A stretch of DNA of 64,000 nucleotides from UBA5158 sp963692955 (GTDB lineage Bacteria; Pseudomonadota; Gammaproteobacteria; DSM-16500). The stretch is from assembly GCA_963692955.1 (NCBI GenBank), contig OY843587.1:1488001-1552000 (forward strand), in the 5' to 3' direction. The position numbers and the translations under genes are program-made. The notes beneath the pieces were generated by a model. The model was not told the origin of the DNA, searched no databases, and was given only the letters and a program-made list of their open reading frames with translations. Shown piece by piece: positions 1 to 8,628 of the stretch (position 1 is its first letter; each line of letters begins with the position of its first letter).

Positions 1-138
1 GGGTTTTTGTATTTGCTATCACGCCGCGCGTTACCGGAATCTATCCGTTTACGAGGTTGGTACGCGGTGGTGGTGGCGATTGTATTACTGCTAACTTCTG
101 GATTAGGATTGATAGCGGGAATTCTTGGAATTTTTTGA
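1..138 (+). CDS. C-terminal end of an integral membrane protein (5' truncated)
   Basis: Frame 1 is open from the first base to a TGA at 136-138 and gives 45 residues: a basic loop (LSRRALPESIRLRG) followed by one long hydrophobic segment (VVVAIVLLLTSGLGLIAGIL) and the short tail GIF. This is the typical end of a multi-pass transporter, with the last helix close to the C-terminus. The stop lies 15 bases before phhA on the same strand, so the two may be co-transcribed, and an amino-acid permease would fit that context. The family cannot be decided from this fragment. Confidence 0.6.
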   Translation, partial: GFLYLLSRRALPESIRLRGWYAVVVAIVLLLTSGLGLIAGILGIF

Positions 139-153
139 AGTGAGAGTGTTTGT

Positions 154-927
154 ATGAGTAAGTACATCGCAAAACAAGTTAATGCCAACGGTCAAATCGA
201 TTTTACCGCGCATGAAAATGAAACTTGGAAGATTTTATATGAACGGCAAATCAAAATTGTCGACACGCGCGCGTGCCATGAATATTTAACCGGCTTAAAA
301 AAATTAAATTTACCGCATGACCATATTCCGCAATGCGCTGAAATTTCCGCGCGTCTTTTACCCGAGACCGGTTGGTCGGTCGCGCCAGTGGCGGCAGTGA
401 TTCCGCTCGAACAATTCTTTGGTTTACTCGCCAACCGTCAATTTCCCGCGGCGACGTTTATCCGCACCCGCGCCGATTTAGATTATTTACAAGAGCCGGA
501 TATTTTTCATGAATACTTCGGTCACTGTCCTTTGCTCACCAATCCCGCTTACGCAGATTTTGTGCATTGGTATGGTGAACATGCGTTAAAAACCAATAAG
601 AGGGCGCAATCCTATCTAGGCAGATTATTTTGGTACACCATCGAGTTTGGTTTGATTCGATCAGCTGAGGGTTTGCGTATTTTTGGCGGCGGTATTTTAT
701 CTTCTTACGCGGAAACATTCTATGCGTTAGAGAGTGCGGCGCCGGAGCGCCATGATTTTAATATCGATAAAATGCTGGCGACGCCTTACCGTTACGATGA
801 AATTCAAAAAACCTATTTCGTTTTGAGCGATATCGCGCAATTATTCGAATTAAAAACCGATGCTATTATTGAAAAAGTCACTGGTCTTATTAATGGTTCT
901 CATCTCGAGAACTTCGTTATTTGTTGA
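154..927 (+). CDS. phhA: phenylalanine 4-monooxygenase
   Basis: Iron- and tetrahydropterin-dependent hydroxylation of L-phenylalanine to L-tyrosine in the cytosol. The 257-residue protein is the usual length of the bacterial single-domain enzyme, without the regulatory domain of animal enzymes. The iron site is visible: PDIFHEYFGH gives H119 and H124, and FWYTIEFGL supplies the third ligand E164. phhB follows after 9 bases and recycles the oxidised pterin made by this enzyme, so the pair is an operon. The ATG at 154 follows a GTGAGAG-like stretch. Assignment by family motifs is firm; whether the physiological role is Phe breakdown, Tyr supply or pigment formation cannot be read here. Confidence 0.97.
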   Translation: MSKYIAKQVNANGQIDFTAHENETWKILYERQIKIVDTRACHEYLTGLKKLNLPHDHIPQCAEISARLLPETGWSVAPVAAVIPLEQFFGLLANRQFPAATFIRTRADLDYLQEPDIFHEYFGHCPLLTNPAYADFVHWYGEHALKTNKRAQSYLGRLFWYTIEFGLIRSAEGLRIFGGGILSSYAETFYALESAAPERHDFNIDKMLATPYRYDEIQKTYFVLSDIAQLFELKTDAIIEKVTGLINGSHLENFVIC

Positions 928-936
928 GGAACAAGT

Positions 937-1275
937 ATGGATGATCTAAAAGAAAAACGCTGTTTACCTTGTGAAGCTGGCGTCAAACCTTTATCCGACG
1001 GTGAAGCCCGTGAATTTTTACAGCAATTAAAGCAATGGGAATTGGTCGGCACGAAGATCCATAAAACTTTTAAATTTAAAAATTTCTATCACACGATGGC
1101 GTTCGTCAATGCTATTGCCTATATCGCTAATCAAGAAAATCATCATCCTGATTTGTCGGTCAGTTATAACCAATGTAGTGTCGAATTCACGACGCATGCG
1201 ATCGAAGGTTTATCGAAAAATGATTTTATTTGCGCCGCGAAAATTGATGCGCTGCAAAACGAGGTAAAAATATAG
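937..1275 (+). CDS. phhB: pterin-4a-carbinolamine dehydratase
   Basis: Dehydrates 4a-hydroxytetrahydropterin released by PhhA, so that the cofactor can be reduced and reused. The 112 residues match the small PCD/DCoH fold. The active-site signature is present: ENHHPDL (H69, H70) followed by YNQCSVEFTTHAIEGLSKND, with the third conserved His at about residue 87 and the GLSKND helix start. A Cys-containing N-terminal stretch (KRCLPCEAG) resembles that of other proteobacterial PhhB proteins. A possible Shine-Dalgarno GAGGAA sits 5-10 bases before the ATG. It lies directly downstream of phhA, as in Pseudomonas and Legionella. Confidence 0.95.
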   Translation: MDDLKEKRCLPCEAGVKPLSDGEAREFLQQLKQWELVGTKIHKTFKFKNFYHTMAFVNAIAYIANQENHHPDLSVSYNQCSVEFTTHAIEGLSKNDFICAAKIDALQNEVKI

Positions 1276-1276
1276 C

Positions 1277-1303
1277 GGGCAAGCCAAGTTATCTGGCTCA
1301 CCC
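1277..1303. terminator. hairpin between convergent phhB and a lipoprotein gene
   Basis: GGG-ca-AGCCA / TGGCT-ca-CCC forms an 8-pair stem with a symmetric internal loop and a 7-base apical loop. It lies in the 50-base gap between the phhB stop and the 3' end of the minus-strand lipoprotein gene. There is no T-run on either side, so intrinsic termination is only a suggestion. Confidence 0.3.
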
Positions 1304-1325
1304 TGAGATGCATGCGCGCTGACTA

Positions 1326-1649
1326 TCAATAGCTACATAATCCGCCGACATTATCCCACACGCTTTCTTTGCAGTGGTAATTATTGGAGGCGTTACCGTA
1401 GCAAGCAGACGAACTGCCGCAACCAGGGCCTGAGCCACAACCACCGCCAGAATAGCTTGAATCCGAATAACCACAGCCAGCAAAACCGCTGCCGGTTTGT
1501 CCACAGTTATAGGATGCATTGCTGCTGTAAGCGTTAGGAATATAGCTGGTGCTGGTGCAAAAATCCGAGCGGCAAAATGCACTGTCATAGCTGGCGCAGC
1601 CTGCGAGTAGCGACAAACAACCCATCAAAGCTAACAGTTTTGCTTTCAT
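1326..1649 (-). CDS. small Cys/Gly/Ser-rich lipoprotein, function unknown
   Basis: A 107-residue product. The N-terminus MKAKLLALMGCLSLLAGC is a lipoprotein signal with a clear lipobox (LLAGC), so the mature protein should be acylated at Cys18 and sit in the outer or inner membrane. The mature part is very rich in Cys, Gly, Ser, Asn and Tyr, with about ten Cys residues besides the lipidated one, arranged in loose repeats (CGSGPGCGSSSACYG). Such a composition suggests a disulphide-bonded, low-complexity surface protein; no family is recognised. A strong Shine-Dalgarno GGAGGAA precedes the ATG at 1649. A longer-looking open frame on the same strand (1298-1588) is a frame-shifted shadow of this gene. 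Confidence 0.7.
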   Translation of the reverse strand: MKAKLLALMGCLSLLAGCASYDSAFCRSDFCTSTSYIPNAYSSNASYNCGQTGSGFAGCGYSDSSYSGGGCGSGPGCGSSSACYGNASNNYHCKESVWDNVGGLCSY

Positions 1650-1779
1650 TCGAAAGTTCCTCCCCTAGCGGTGAGTGTTCTAAAAACCAAAACTTTATAG
1701 GTGTTTCGTTATACTGATCAATTTATATTATAGCACCTAGTTTAACAGTGTGTTCTTATAATGAGTCATAGCGCTTAGG

Positions 1780-3939
1780 CTACTGTCTAAATGTTGGGTG
1801 ATGGTGCTCAGTTGTGCCATTTATTTGCTCTCTCGGCACTGGCGGACGATAAAAAATTCTGTTTGGGTGATTGGCTGAGGAGATTTCTTCTGCGGGTATT
1901 GGATGGTAAACAGGGCTCACTGTGTCATCGTCTACAGCAGTATTTTCTTCGGTATTTAGTTCCTCTGCATTGCTAATACAAAAGTATTTTCTTAACGATT
2001 TCATGCCCCAGGTAAATAGTTGCGAGGCGGTCGCCAGCATGTACACGCTTCCGCTCACGAAGCTGATGCCTAGCCAATAAGGACCGACAAATCCGCCAAT
2101 CGCACGCGTTTCTAGTAACGGATCACAGGTCGAATTCATTCCGAAAATATTATGAAAATACACCGAAGCGATTTCTTGCTGCGGACAAGCGGGCGCAATT
2201 TGAAACGCCAGCGTGGTGTTATCGATGAGGCGTAGTGGTAAGGACATATTTACAAATTGACTGATATCAATATCAGAAAAATTAAACTGTGAAAAGTTTC
2301 CGGCTTGCTCTAAAAAAATTGCCGTCAAGTTATCATACGGGCAAAACGTATTGAGCAGCCCCGGCAGCGTTTCATTATTGAAAGTCGTATTCACCGGCAG
2401 CGTGGAGTTCAAATCGTTATATGTCTCTAAGTTATGATGTAAAATATTATCGGCGAAACTTTTTATCGGGAAGAATTGCAATATGCCGATCAGAATGCAT
2501 GCCCCCAGCGCGAAGTCCCAACTTAAATTGCTAATGGCGTCAAACTTCGCCAACATAGTTTTTGAATAATCAAAATAACCGTCGCGCGTGATTTTTTCCT
2601 GCTCGGTTAAATCGTCATAGGCGCGCATGCCGAATTTTTCAAACAAATACGTGCATAAATAACTAAAAAAAGTTAAAGCAAATAACATAAAATCCACTTT
2701 CACAATTTCAAAATCACCCAAAAAACCAGCGATCGCCATGCTTTTTTCCGATGCGGGACAAAACACATCGTCGCTCACATTATTCGTGTAAATCGACCAA
2801 ATCAACGTATCCATGCGCGGGCAATTCAATTCAGCGAGATAATTATCCGCTAATCGAAACGCTTCAAGAAATGAATAAGCTAGAATCGCCGGCGTAAACA
2901 GCGTAGAGGTGATGCGCCAAGTTAATTTACGGTAGACCCAATGGTCGGGATTGGTTTGAAAATATTTTTTATGGATTTTCTCATAAAATGTTGCGCGTAA
3001 ACCATACAGTGGTGAAAAGCCCGTCACAAAGCGGGCGAGTAACACGCCGCAATAAACGCTTAAGCCCGTTACCGATAATACATCCCAAAAATAAGTTAGC
3101 AGCGAAAGATTTTGATATTGCTCCGTGACTTCGCACGTATCGCTAAGATAAGCCACTAATGGAAACGTGCCACAAGAAGATTCATTATTTAAATTATATG
3201 CCGCGATGAACGTGACGATGAAAGCGGGGATCGTCGATAAGCCGATAATCGGCATCAAATAATTGGTATTTACCTCGCCGCGGAACCACGCCATTTCATC
3301 GGCGAATTTTTCCCAGCGGTTGCCGAGATGTTGAATTTCTTGCATGGTTTCGAGCCGCAAGCCTTTTTTATTTCTATCTTTGTCTAGCAGCACAGTTAAT
3401 TTATCTAGCGGCGCGTCGAACAGAAACGAACGGATTTTATTTTCATGGTCCGGATGTTGGAGCCGTAACGATTTAATGAAAGCGTCAACGCGTTGATTGA
3501 GCGTGTGAGCTTGAGAAAATTGATTTTTTCGCGATAAATACCGCGCTAATTGATACTGCGCGGCGATCAACGCGATTACCGCGCCGATGCCCGCGCTGGT
3601 CGTAGTGAGCCCTGCCCCCTCCGCGCGCAGCGTCGCGCCGTCATAAGAAATAGCGGTGCGCACATCAGGTAAAATTTCACAACGATAATATAAATTGTAA
3701 TCCAATTCGGATTTGAGAGTGGACTGGACCAACCAAAAGATCCGCATGAAATTAGCGAATAATAACGGATACAAAATAAAATTGCCCGTCGTCGCTGCTA
3801 ACCCAATTTTTTGTAACATGGTTTTTGGGTTTAAAGCAGTTATAAATTTTTCGACTTCAGTCGCGTGTTGCGGTACTTCATCTTCGATAAGCAACGCTTC
3901 GTTAGGCAATTCACTATGGAGCGTAGCGGGTCTGAGCAT
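1780..3939 (-). CDS. large polytopic membrane protein with sequon-rich loops, function unknown
   Basis: No family is recognised. The protein is 719 residues from the ATG at 3939; the open frame reaches a TTG at 3957, but no good ribosome site favours it. About eight hydrophobic segments are visible, near residues 48-70, 110-133, 228-248, 282-304, 345-363, 415-435, 475-492 and 615-640. The presumed extracytoplasmic loops carry many N-x-S/T triplets and Cys residues; between residues about 511 and 605 there are nine such triplets (NST, NTT, NET, NLT, NFS twice, NMS, NTT, NST). The C-terminal tail is polar and Pro/His-rich. It is transcribed away from the PEPC-like gene across a 276-base AT-rich gap that contains a perfect palindrome. 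Confidence 0.65.
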   Translation of the reverse strand: MLRPATLHSELPNEALLIEDEVPQHATEVEKFITALNPKTMLQKIGLAATTGNFILYPLLFANFMRIFWLVQSTLKSELDYNLYYRCEILPDVRTAISYDGATLRAEGAGLTTTSAGIGAVIALIAAQYQLARYLSRKNQFSQAHTLNQRVDAFIKSLRLQHPDHENKIRSFLFDAPLDKLTVLLDKDRNKKGLRLETMQEIQHLGNRWEKFADEMAWFRGEVNTNYLMPIIGLSTIPAFIVTFIAAYNLNNESSCGTFPLVAYLSDTCEVTEQYQNLSLLTYFWDVLSVTGLSVYCGVLLARFVTGFSPLYGLRATFYEKIHKKYFQTNPDHWVYRKLTWRITSTLFTPAILAYSFLEAFRLADNYLAELNCPRMDTLIWSIYTNNVSDDVFCPASEKSMAIAGFLGDFEIVKVDFMLFALTFFSYLCTYLFEKFGMRAYDDLTEQEKITRDGYFDYSKTMLAKFDAISNLSWDFALGACILIGILQFFPIKSFADNILHHNLETYNDLNSTLPVNTTFNNETLPGLLNTFCPYDNLTAIFLEQAGNFSQFNFSDIDISQFVNMSLPLRLIDNTTLAFQIAPACPQQEIASVYFHNIFGMNSTCDPLLETRAIGGFVGPYWLGISFVSGSVYMLATASQLFTWGMKSLRKYFCISNAEELNTEENTAVDDDTVSPVYHPIPAEEISSANHPNRIFYRPPVPREQINGTTEHHHPTFRQ

Positions 3940-3977
3940 AATGCAAAAGTCATCCAACGTTTTATATGATGAAAATT

Positions 3978-3998
3978 AATAGATCTATGAGATCTATT
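3978..3998. promoter_or_regulatory. perfect 9-bp inverted repeat upstream of the 719-residue membrane protein gene
   Basis: AATAGATCT-ATG-AGATCTATT is a perfect dyad with a 3-base centre, about 40 bases upstream of the ATG at 3939 (20 upstream of the alternative TTG). It could be an operator or a 5' leader hairpin. The rest of the divergent gap (3999-4233) is AT-rich and shows no other clear element. Confidence 0.4.
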
Positions 3999-4233
3999 TA
4001 TTATAATTTTGTGGCAATTTTATCAGCTTAAAACGCAGATACATATTAATTATTACCTCAATAGCCAATATTCATTTTTATCAATCAGTTAGGCAATTTA
4101 ATTCACACACATTTGTTTTAATCGAGTACAGTTTTTCATCCCATTTTATGTTATTGACCTATTAAGTGTTATTTGTTAACTTCGCGGCAGGAATAGAGAT
4201 ATGAAATAATAATTTTTTAACAGTGAGTTCAGT

Positions 4234-7200
4234 ATGTCATTCGAGAAAAAAATCAAAAGCCCCAACTCGCAAGTTATAAAGACCGCCCTGCTCCAAATAC
4301 TAGACACCGTTACCGAACCAGAAGTGTTGGCCTGTGACCGTGACTTTTATCAGGCGGAAGATAAGCACCGTTTTCTCGGGAAATTTGAAACGGCCGCGGC
4401 GGAAAAGCCCGCGGCGTTACTCGAAAAATGGATTCATTACTGTTGGCTGCGCCTAGAAATATCGTATCTCGCCAATCAAAAAGCGGCACTGAATTCCATT
4501 CAATTAATTAAACAAGACACGCTGAATGCGTTTAGTAATAATGAAACTATCTCAGCGTTGGCCAACAGCGTTAACTGCGCGGTACAAGAGGATTTTTTGA
4601 ATGGCGTCACCATTTCGCAATCTATCAATGTTTTAAGAAGAATGATTTTACAAGTCGTAGGCACGGAACATCCTACTGACCCGCTCTCACAAACCGCGCG
4701 CGATTTGTTGACGAAACTAGGCAATGCAATCAGTGACACGCCCGACGAAAATACGATTAAACAAATTATGCAGTCGTTAGCGAGCGCTGATTCCATACCG
4801 CCGTTTCGCCGCGATGTCGCGGAAGAAGTGAACCGTAACATTCACATCACACTTGATAAACTTTATGAAACGCTGCCGTATTTGATCGATTCAATTTTAA
4901 ATGCGTACCAACTTTACTATGGCGACGCGCTTTATCAACAGCATGAAAATGAAATTTTAGTCGCGCTGGAAGGCGGTTTGCAGCCGGATGGCAGTATTAC
5001 TAAACCGATAGTGCGCGACGCGTCATGGGCGGGGTTTGACGCCGATGGTAATTCAAATATGAAACCTGACGTAATGCGTTATGCCATCCGGTTGCATCGC
5101 ATACGCAGCGCGGAAAAACATTCTGAAGTATTGAATAAAACACTGATAAAAATTAGCAAAGATTACGAACGCAAACTCCGCAATGAAATGTCGGAGCGCA
5201 ACATTCTTATTTTTGATAATTTAGTCGATGTCACCGATGTGGGTGGGATTTTAAAACAAATTAACAAATTGCAAAACCTAGCGATGCAAGCGGTCGTCGA
5301 TAAGAAATTTGGCAAAGTATTGGATTTATTTAAAGATCAACGTACTTATATCAATCTTATTCCTAACGTCGATAAAGAAAAAATGAACGCCCTGCGTTCA
5401 CTCGTCGATCAACAGTTGCAGACCGCCGCGCATGTCATTCAGCTAACGGCTTTTTCCGGTGAGTACCGCACCGATAAAGAATCGATCAAAGGCGCGTTAC
5501 AAAAATTAGACCGCATCTTCAGAGATTACAAAGCAGCGATACGTGACGACACCGATGCGATCGAAATTTTAGAGCGCAACGCGACTGATTATGTTATCGA
5601 TTTATATAATGTCATTTTAACGGAGCATAAGGATTTATTAAATATATTTCCCGAGTTAAAACGGCCGATGCGTCATTTTGGCATTCAACTGCGTTGTTAT
5701 GGCATGACGTATGGCGTCGGACATATCCGTCAAGATTCTTCGATTTTCACTCGGGTTTGGGAAACCTTGTTGGAAGATTTGAAAGGTGATCAAGACTTCG
5801 AACACCGCGACGTGTTGCAGCTCATTAACACAAAAAAATATAGTAAATTAAGTCCTAACGATAAGCTCGCATTGCAAAAATTGTTACAAGATAAGCAATA
5901 TGGAATTTTAAATTATATTTACAAAAAAAATTACGCGCGTAAGTATCATGATTTAGCGCTGGCGCACCCGAACAGTGATTACTCTTGGGTATGCAGCGAG
6001 CTGGAGCGGATTGAAGTGGCGCTACGTCACCGTGATATGTTTGAAAATATCATCATCTCGAATTCTGAATGTGCCGCGAATATTTTTGAAGTGGAATCGT
6101 TAATGCGGGTGTTTCCTACCTTTCATAGCGACTTAGTGATCGTGCCACTCTTAGAAAAACGGCTTGATCTCGAAAATTATGAAGCTATTTTAACGGACAT
6201 GATAAAAATCCGCATTCAAGATAAACTTCGCCAGCTGTTTAATTCTGACGCCGCTCCTTTGCAAGCTATTTTTAACTGTTCTACGTTGACTGAAATAACA
6301 GATTTCGTGAATGGCCTTAATCGTCACACCTTCAAAGAATTTTTACATTCTCACCCAACCTTACGGCCGATATTACAAACTATCGTCGTTGAAGTGATGG
6401 TGGGATACAGCGATACCGAACGCGTGTCCGGTTTAGCCGCGTTGATTTCAATTCAGCAAGTGCAAGAAGATATAATGATGTTGACGGCTGATTTTGGCGT
6501 TGCCGCGAAGTTGTATCATGGCGGCGGTGGTGACGTAAACCGCGGTGGTTTACGCCGCCGCGATGAAAAAGGCACGTTGCAAGGCAATGCGCGTAGTAAT
6601 GTTTTAAATACGCCTGAAGCCACCCAGCGTTTCCGTGAAACGCAGTTTTATCTCACATACAAATTGAAATCAGACCCAAAAAACTTAATGGAATTTACCA
6701 ATCTACCACACTACATTCATGATTGGATAAAAGAGTGTAAAGACGATGGCGCTTACATTTATGAACATTTACATGATACCGAAAATGGTATCGGCAAGTT
6801 ATTTGGCTTCATGCTAGGCCGCGGCCCGCATTGGTTAGTCACCATGTTGAATTCAAGTTCGCGGGCGACGCAACGCGGCATCGCCGAAAATCATGGCGAC
6901 CGCACGGCCTCCGTGCAAACCGGCGGTATCCGTCCAGAAAGTTATATCCACCCTGACAAACCACGCGCGATTACCGCGACGCAATTAAAAGAAGTATTGC
7001 GTGATTACATAGGCGTGTTAGTGGGACCAGGTTACGGTTTAAAAAAATTAGGCAAAGAAAAAGCGCTAAAGATTTTTGATTCATCACAAACTGTGAGGGA
7101 TATGTTTTTTAAAGTGTTAATCGGGCTCACCTTGTCTGATTTATCTTTTTTACAACATGCTTTATTTGCAAACCATCCACAATTAATTCCCGCTTCGGAA

Positions 7201-7860
7201 GCGGAAACTCTACGTTGGGCGAAAGACTTCGAACATGATTTTGAATATTTGGCGATACTTTTAAATCAAAATGCCTTTGCTGACCCAGACGATACGTTAC
7301 TCATGTTTTGGTTATCTAGATTATTCGCCTACATTAACGCCGCGGTGATTGAAACCAAGAATTTCATGTTCGATTTAATGCATTCGATTTATTTGCATGA
7401 ATACCATGAACCAGCGGCTATGCAATCAACGCAAACGACTAACTTGCTGCTGCCCTTCCCAGAGTGGAAACAGCAAACAGAAAATACCATTCATGAATTA
7501 ATGCCGTTAAGTTATTTGCTAGCCCGGCAAAATATTCATGTGGTCAATGGGGTTAATTTAGATGAGTTATACCACGGCTTAAACGACACGAAAGTCCCAC
7601 ACTCCAAACTCACTGGCGTCGGCAGATTATTGGGTGACTTAGGCGCTGGCATCACCGCCGGTCGCATCATGATGCCTGGCTATTACGATAATATTTATCT
7701 TAATTACCAAGATAATTTACGCCGCGGCGTCGCCCGCGCGGATCGTGAAAGAAATGGCGCGCCGATTGATAGGAATAGATTATTCGCGGTAATTAATAAA
7801 GACGCTTTTGAGCAAGAGATTAGTCGCGTGGTGACGCTTAGAAGAGCTAAAACTATTTAG
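4234..7860 (+). CDS. highly divergent phosphoenolpyruvate-carboxylase-like protein
   Basis: The 1208-residue protein (classical PEPC is about 880) keeps the PEPC signatures in order. EHPTDP near 146 corresponds to TAHPTE with the catalytic His. DASWAGFDADGN near 262 corresponds to SW.GGDRDGN. HIRQDS near 498 keeps the substrate Arg, and VPLLEKRLDLE keeps the metal-binding Glu. VMVGYSDTER near 721 corresponds to GYSDSxKD, and YHGGGGDVNRGG near 761 to FHGRGGSIGRGG. LQGNAR and TGGIRPES follow. Differences from the E. coli enzyme: the Lys after GYSD is Arg, the first Arg of the glycine loop is Gly, the IPWIFAW stretch is replaced, and the C-terminal RNTG is missing. It may be a remodelled enzyme or a pseudoenzyme. 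It stands alone, divergent from the membrane protein gene; its 3' end overlaps the next gene by 8 bases. Confidence 0.75.
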   Translation: MSFEKKIKSPNSQVIKTALLQILDTVTEPEVLACDRDFYQAEDKHRFLGKFETAAAEKPAALLEKWIHYCWLRLEISYLANQKAALNSIQLIKQDTLNAFSNNETISALANSVNCAVQEDFLNGVTISQSINVLRRMILQVVGTEHPTDPLSQTARDLLTKLGNAISDTPDENTIKQIMQSLASADSIPPFRRDVAEEVNRNIHITLDKLYETLPYLIDSILNAYQLYYGDALYQQHENEILVALEGGLQPDGSITKPIVRDASWAGFDADGNSNMKPDVMRYAIRLHRIRSAEKHSEVLNKTLIKISKDYERKLRNEMSERNILIFDNLVDVTDVGGILKQINKLQNLAMQAVVDKKFGKVLDLFKDQRTYINLIPNVDKEKMNALRSLVDQQLQTAAHVIQLTAFSGEYRTDKESIKGALQKLDRIFRDYKAAIRDDTDAIEILERNATDYVIDLYNVILTEHKDLLNIFPELKRPMRHFGIQLRCYGMTYGVGHIRQDSSIFTRVWETLLEDLKGDQDFEHRDVLQLINTKKYSKLSPNDKLALQKLLQDKQYGILNYIYKKNYARKYHDLALAHPNSDYSWVCSELERIEVALRHRDMFENIIISNSECAANIFEVESLMRVFPTFHSDLVIVPLLEKRLDLENYEAILTDMIKIRIQDKLRQLFNSDAAPLQAIFNCSTLTEITDFVNGLNRHTFKEFLHSHPTLRPILQTIVVEVMVGYSDTERVSGLAALISIQQVQEDIMMLTADFGVAAKLYHGGGGDVNRGGLRRRDEKGTLQGNARSNVLNTPEATQRFRETQFYLTYKLKSDPKNLMEFTNLPHYIHDWIKECKDDGAYIYEHLHDTENGIGKLFGFMLGRGPHWLVTMLNSSSRATQRGIAENHGDRTASVQTGGIRPESYIHPDKPRAITATQLKEVLRDYIGVLVGPGYGLKKLGKEKALKIFDSSQTVRDMFFKVLIGLTLSDLSFLQHALFANHPQLIPASEAETLRWAKDFEHDFEYLAILLNQNAFADPDDTLLMFWLSRLFAYINAAVIETKNFMFDLMHSIYLHEYHEPAAMQSTQTTNLLLPFPEWKQQTENTIHELMPLSYLLARQNIHVVNGVNLDELYHGLNDTKVPHSKLTGVGRLLGDLGAGITAGRIMMPGYYDNIYLNYQDNLRRGVARADRERNGAPIDRNRLFAVINKDAFEQEISRVVTLRRAKTI

Positions 7861-8116
7861 ATTCTGGATAGACCGGGTTGCCAGGACAACGTCGCTTAGC
7901 AGGATCGACTGGAGCAGGTGGCGCGGTCAGGAGAATAGTGCCATCCTTGTCTACCGCGGTTTTTGCTGCGTCTACGCCATCCGTATTGATAGAGTGATTG
8001 ATAATAGAATAGACTCGGCTAGGACAATATCCAATCGAGTCACTATCGCCCGAGACTAATATGGCGATTAAGACCCACTGCAAAATTTTAAGAAAATGTT
8101 GCAAAAAACTTTTCAT
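7853..8116 (-). CDS. small exported or membrane-anchored protein, unknown
   Basis: An 87-residue frame. The N-terminus MKSFLQHFLKILQWVLIAILVSG looks like a signal peptide or single membrane anchor. The rest contains two Cys and a Pro-rich end (TAPPAPVDPAKRRCPGNPVYP). No family is recognised. Its 3' end overlaps the end of the PEPC-like gene on the other strand by 8 bases. The ribosome site is weak. It lies just downstream of the DUF2147 gene on the same strand, 38 bases away, and could be its operon partner. It may also be a chance frame. Confidence 0.4.
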   Translation of the reverse strand: MKSFLQHFLKILQWVLIAILVSGDSDSIGYCPSRVYSIINHSINTDGVDAAKTAVDKDGTILLTAPPAPVDPAKRRCPGNPVYPESK

Positions 8117-8154
8117 ATTTTACCGTGGCTCTTTAGTTGCTATCCTTGAGTTGA

Positions 8155-8613
8155 TTAATCTTCACGTATCCATGTCTGTGTGCGTCCCAGCATGGGGAAT
8201 AACACATAGCCCCGCACATTAAGTTTCTTACCATTGTCGACAAGATGTATTTTGCAGCGGTAGACAGCGCCTTTTTTTGGATCTAAAATTTCACCTTCGC
8301 CCCACGAATTACCGTCGTGTTTGAAGCCCGTTAAAATCGTCATACCTAAAATCGGTTTGTTGTAACGTGGATCGCTAGGATCGCACTTCGAGCAAACGTG
8401 ATCATTAGAACCGGGTTGCGGAAACGTTTTAATTAATGTTCCCGTCAATGAGTGGTTAGGTAATTCTTTAATTTGTATCACGGCTAATACTTTGCCGCTG
8501 ACATCATCCACCGTTTTCCAATCACCCACCGGCGATTGCGGATCGAACTCCCCCGACGCATAAGCCGTACCCATTCCTAACATCATCAACACCAGCAGCA
8601 ATAAACGTAACAT
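8155..8613 (-). CDS. DUF2147 family exported protein
   Basis: A 152-residue protein with a cleavable signal peptide (MLRLLLLVLMMLGMGTAYA), so probably periplasmic. The mature part follows the DUF2147 (COG4731) pattern: PVGDWKTVDDVSGKVLAVIQI at the start, a CSKCDPSDPRYNKPILGMTI block in the middle with paired Cys, then WGEGEILDPKKGAVYRCKIH, and GRTQTWIR at the end. Members are small beta-rich proteins often found in Gram-negative envelopes; no biochemical function is established. A clear AAGGAG lies before the ATG. It ends 15 bases from adk on the same strand and is probably co-transcribed with it. Confidence 0.8.
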   Translation of the reverse strand: MLRLLLLVLMMLGMGTAYASGEFDPQSPVGDWKTVDDVSGKVLAVIQIKELPNHSLTGTLIKTFPQPGSNDHVCSKCDPSDPRYNKPILGMTILTGFKHDGNSWGEGEILDPKKGAVYRCKIHLVDNGKKLNVRGYVLFPMLGRTQTWIRED

Positions 8614-8628
8614 TGTATTTCTCCTTCC

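Noticed and set aside
1298..1588. 96-residue minus-strand frame overlapping the small lipoprotein gene
   Set aside because: It is frame-shifted inside the lipoprotein gene; that gene has the lipobox and ribosome site, this one has neither.
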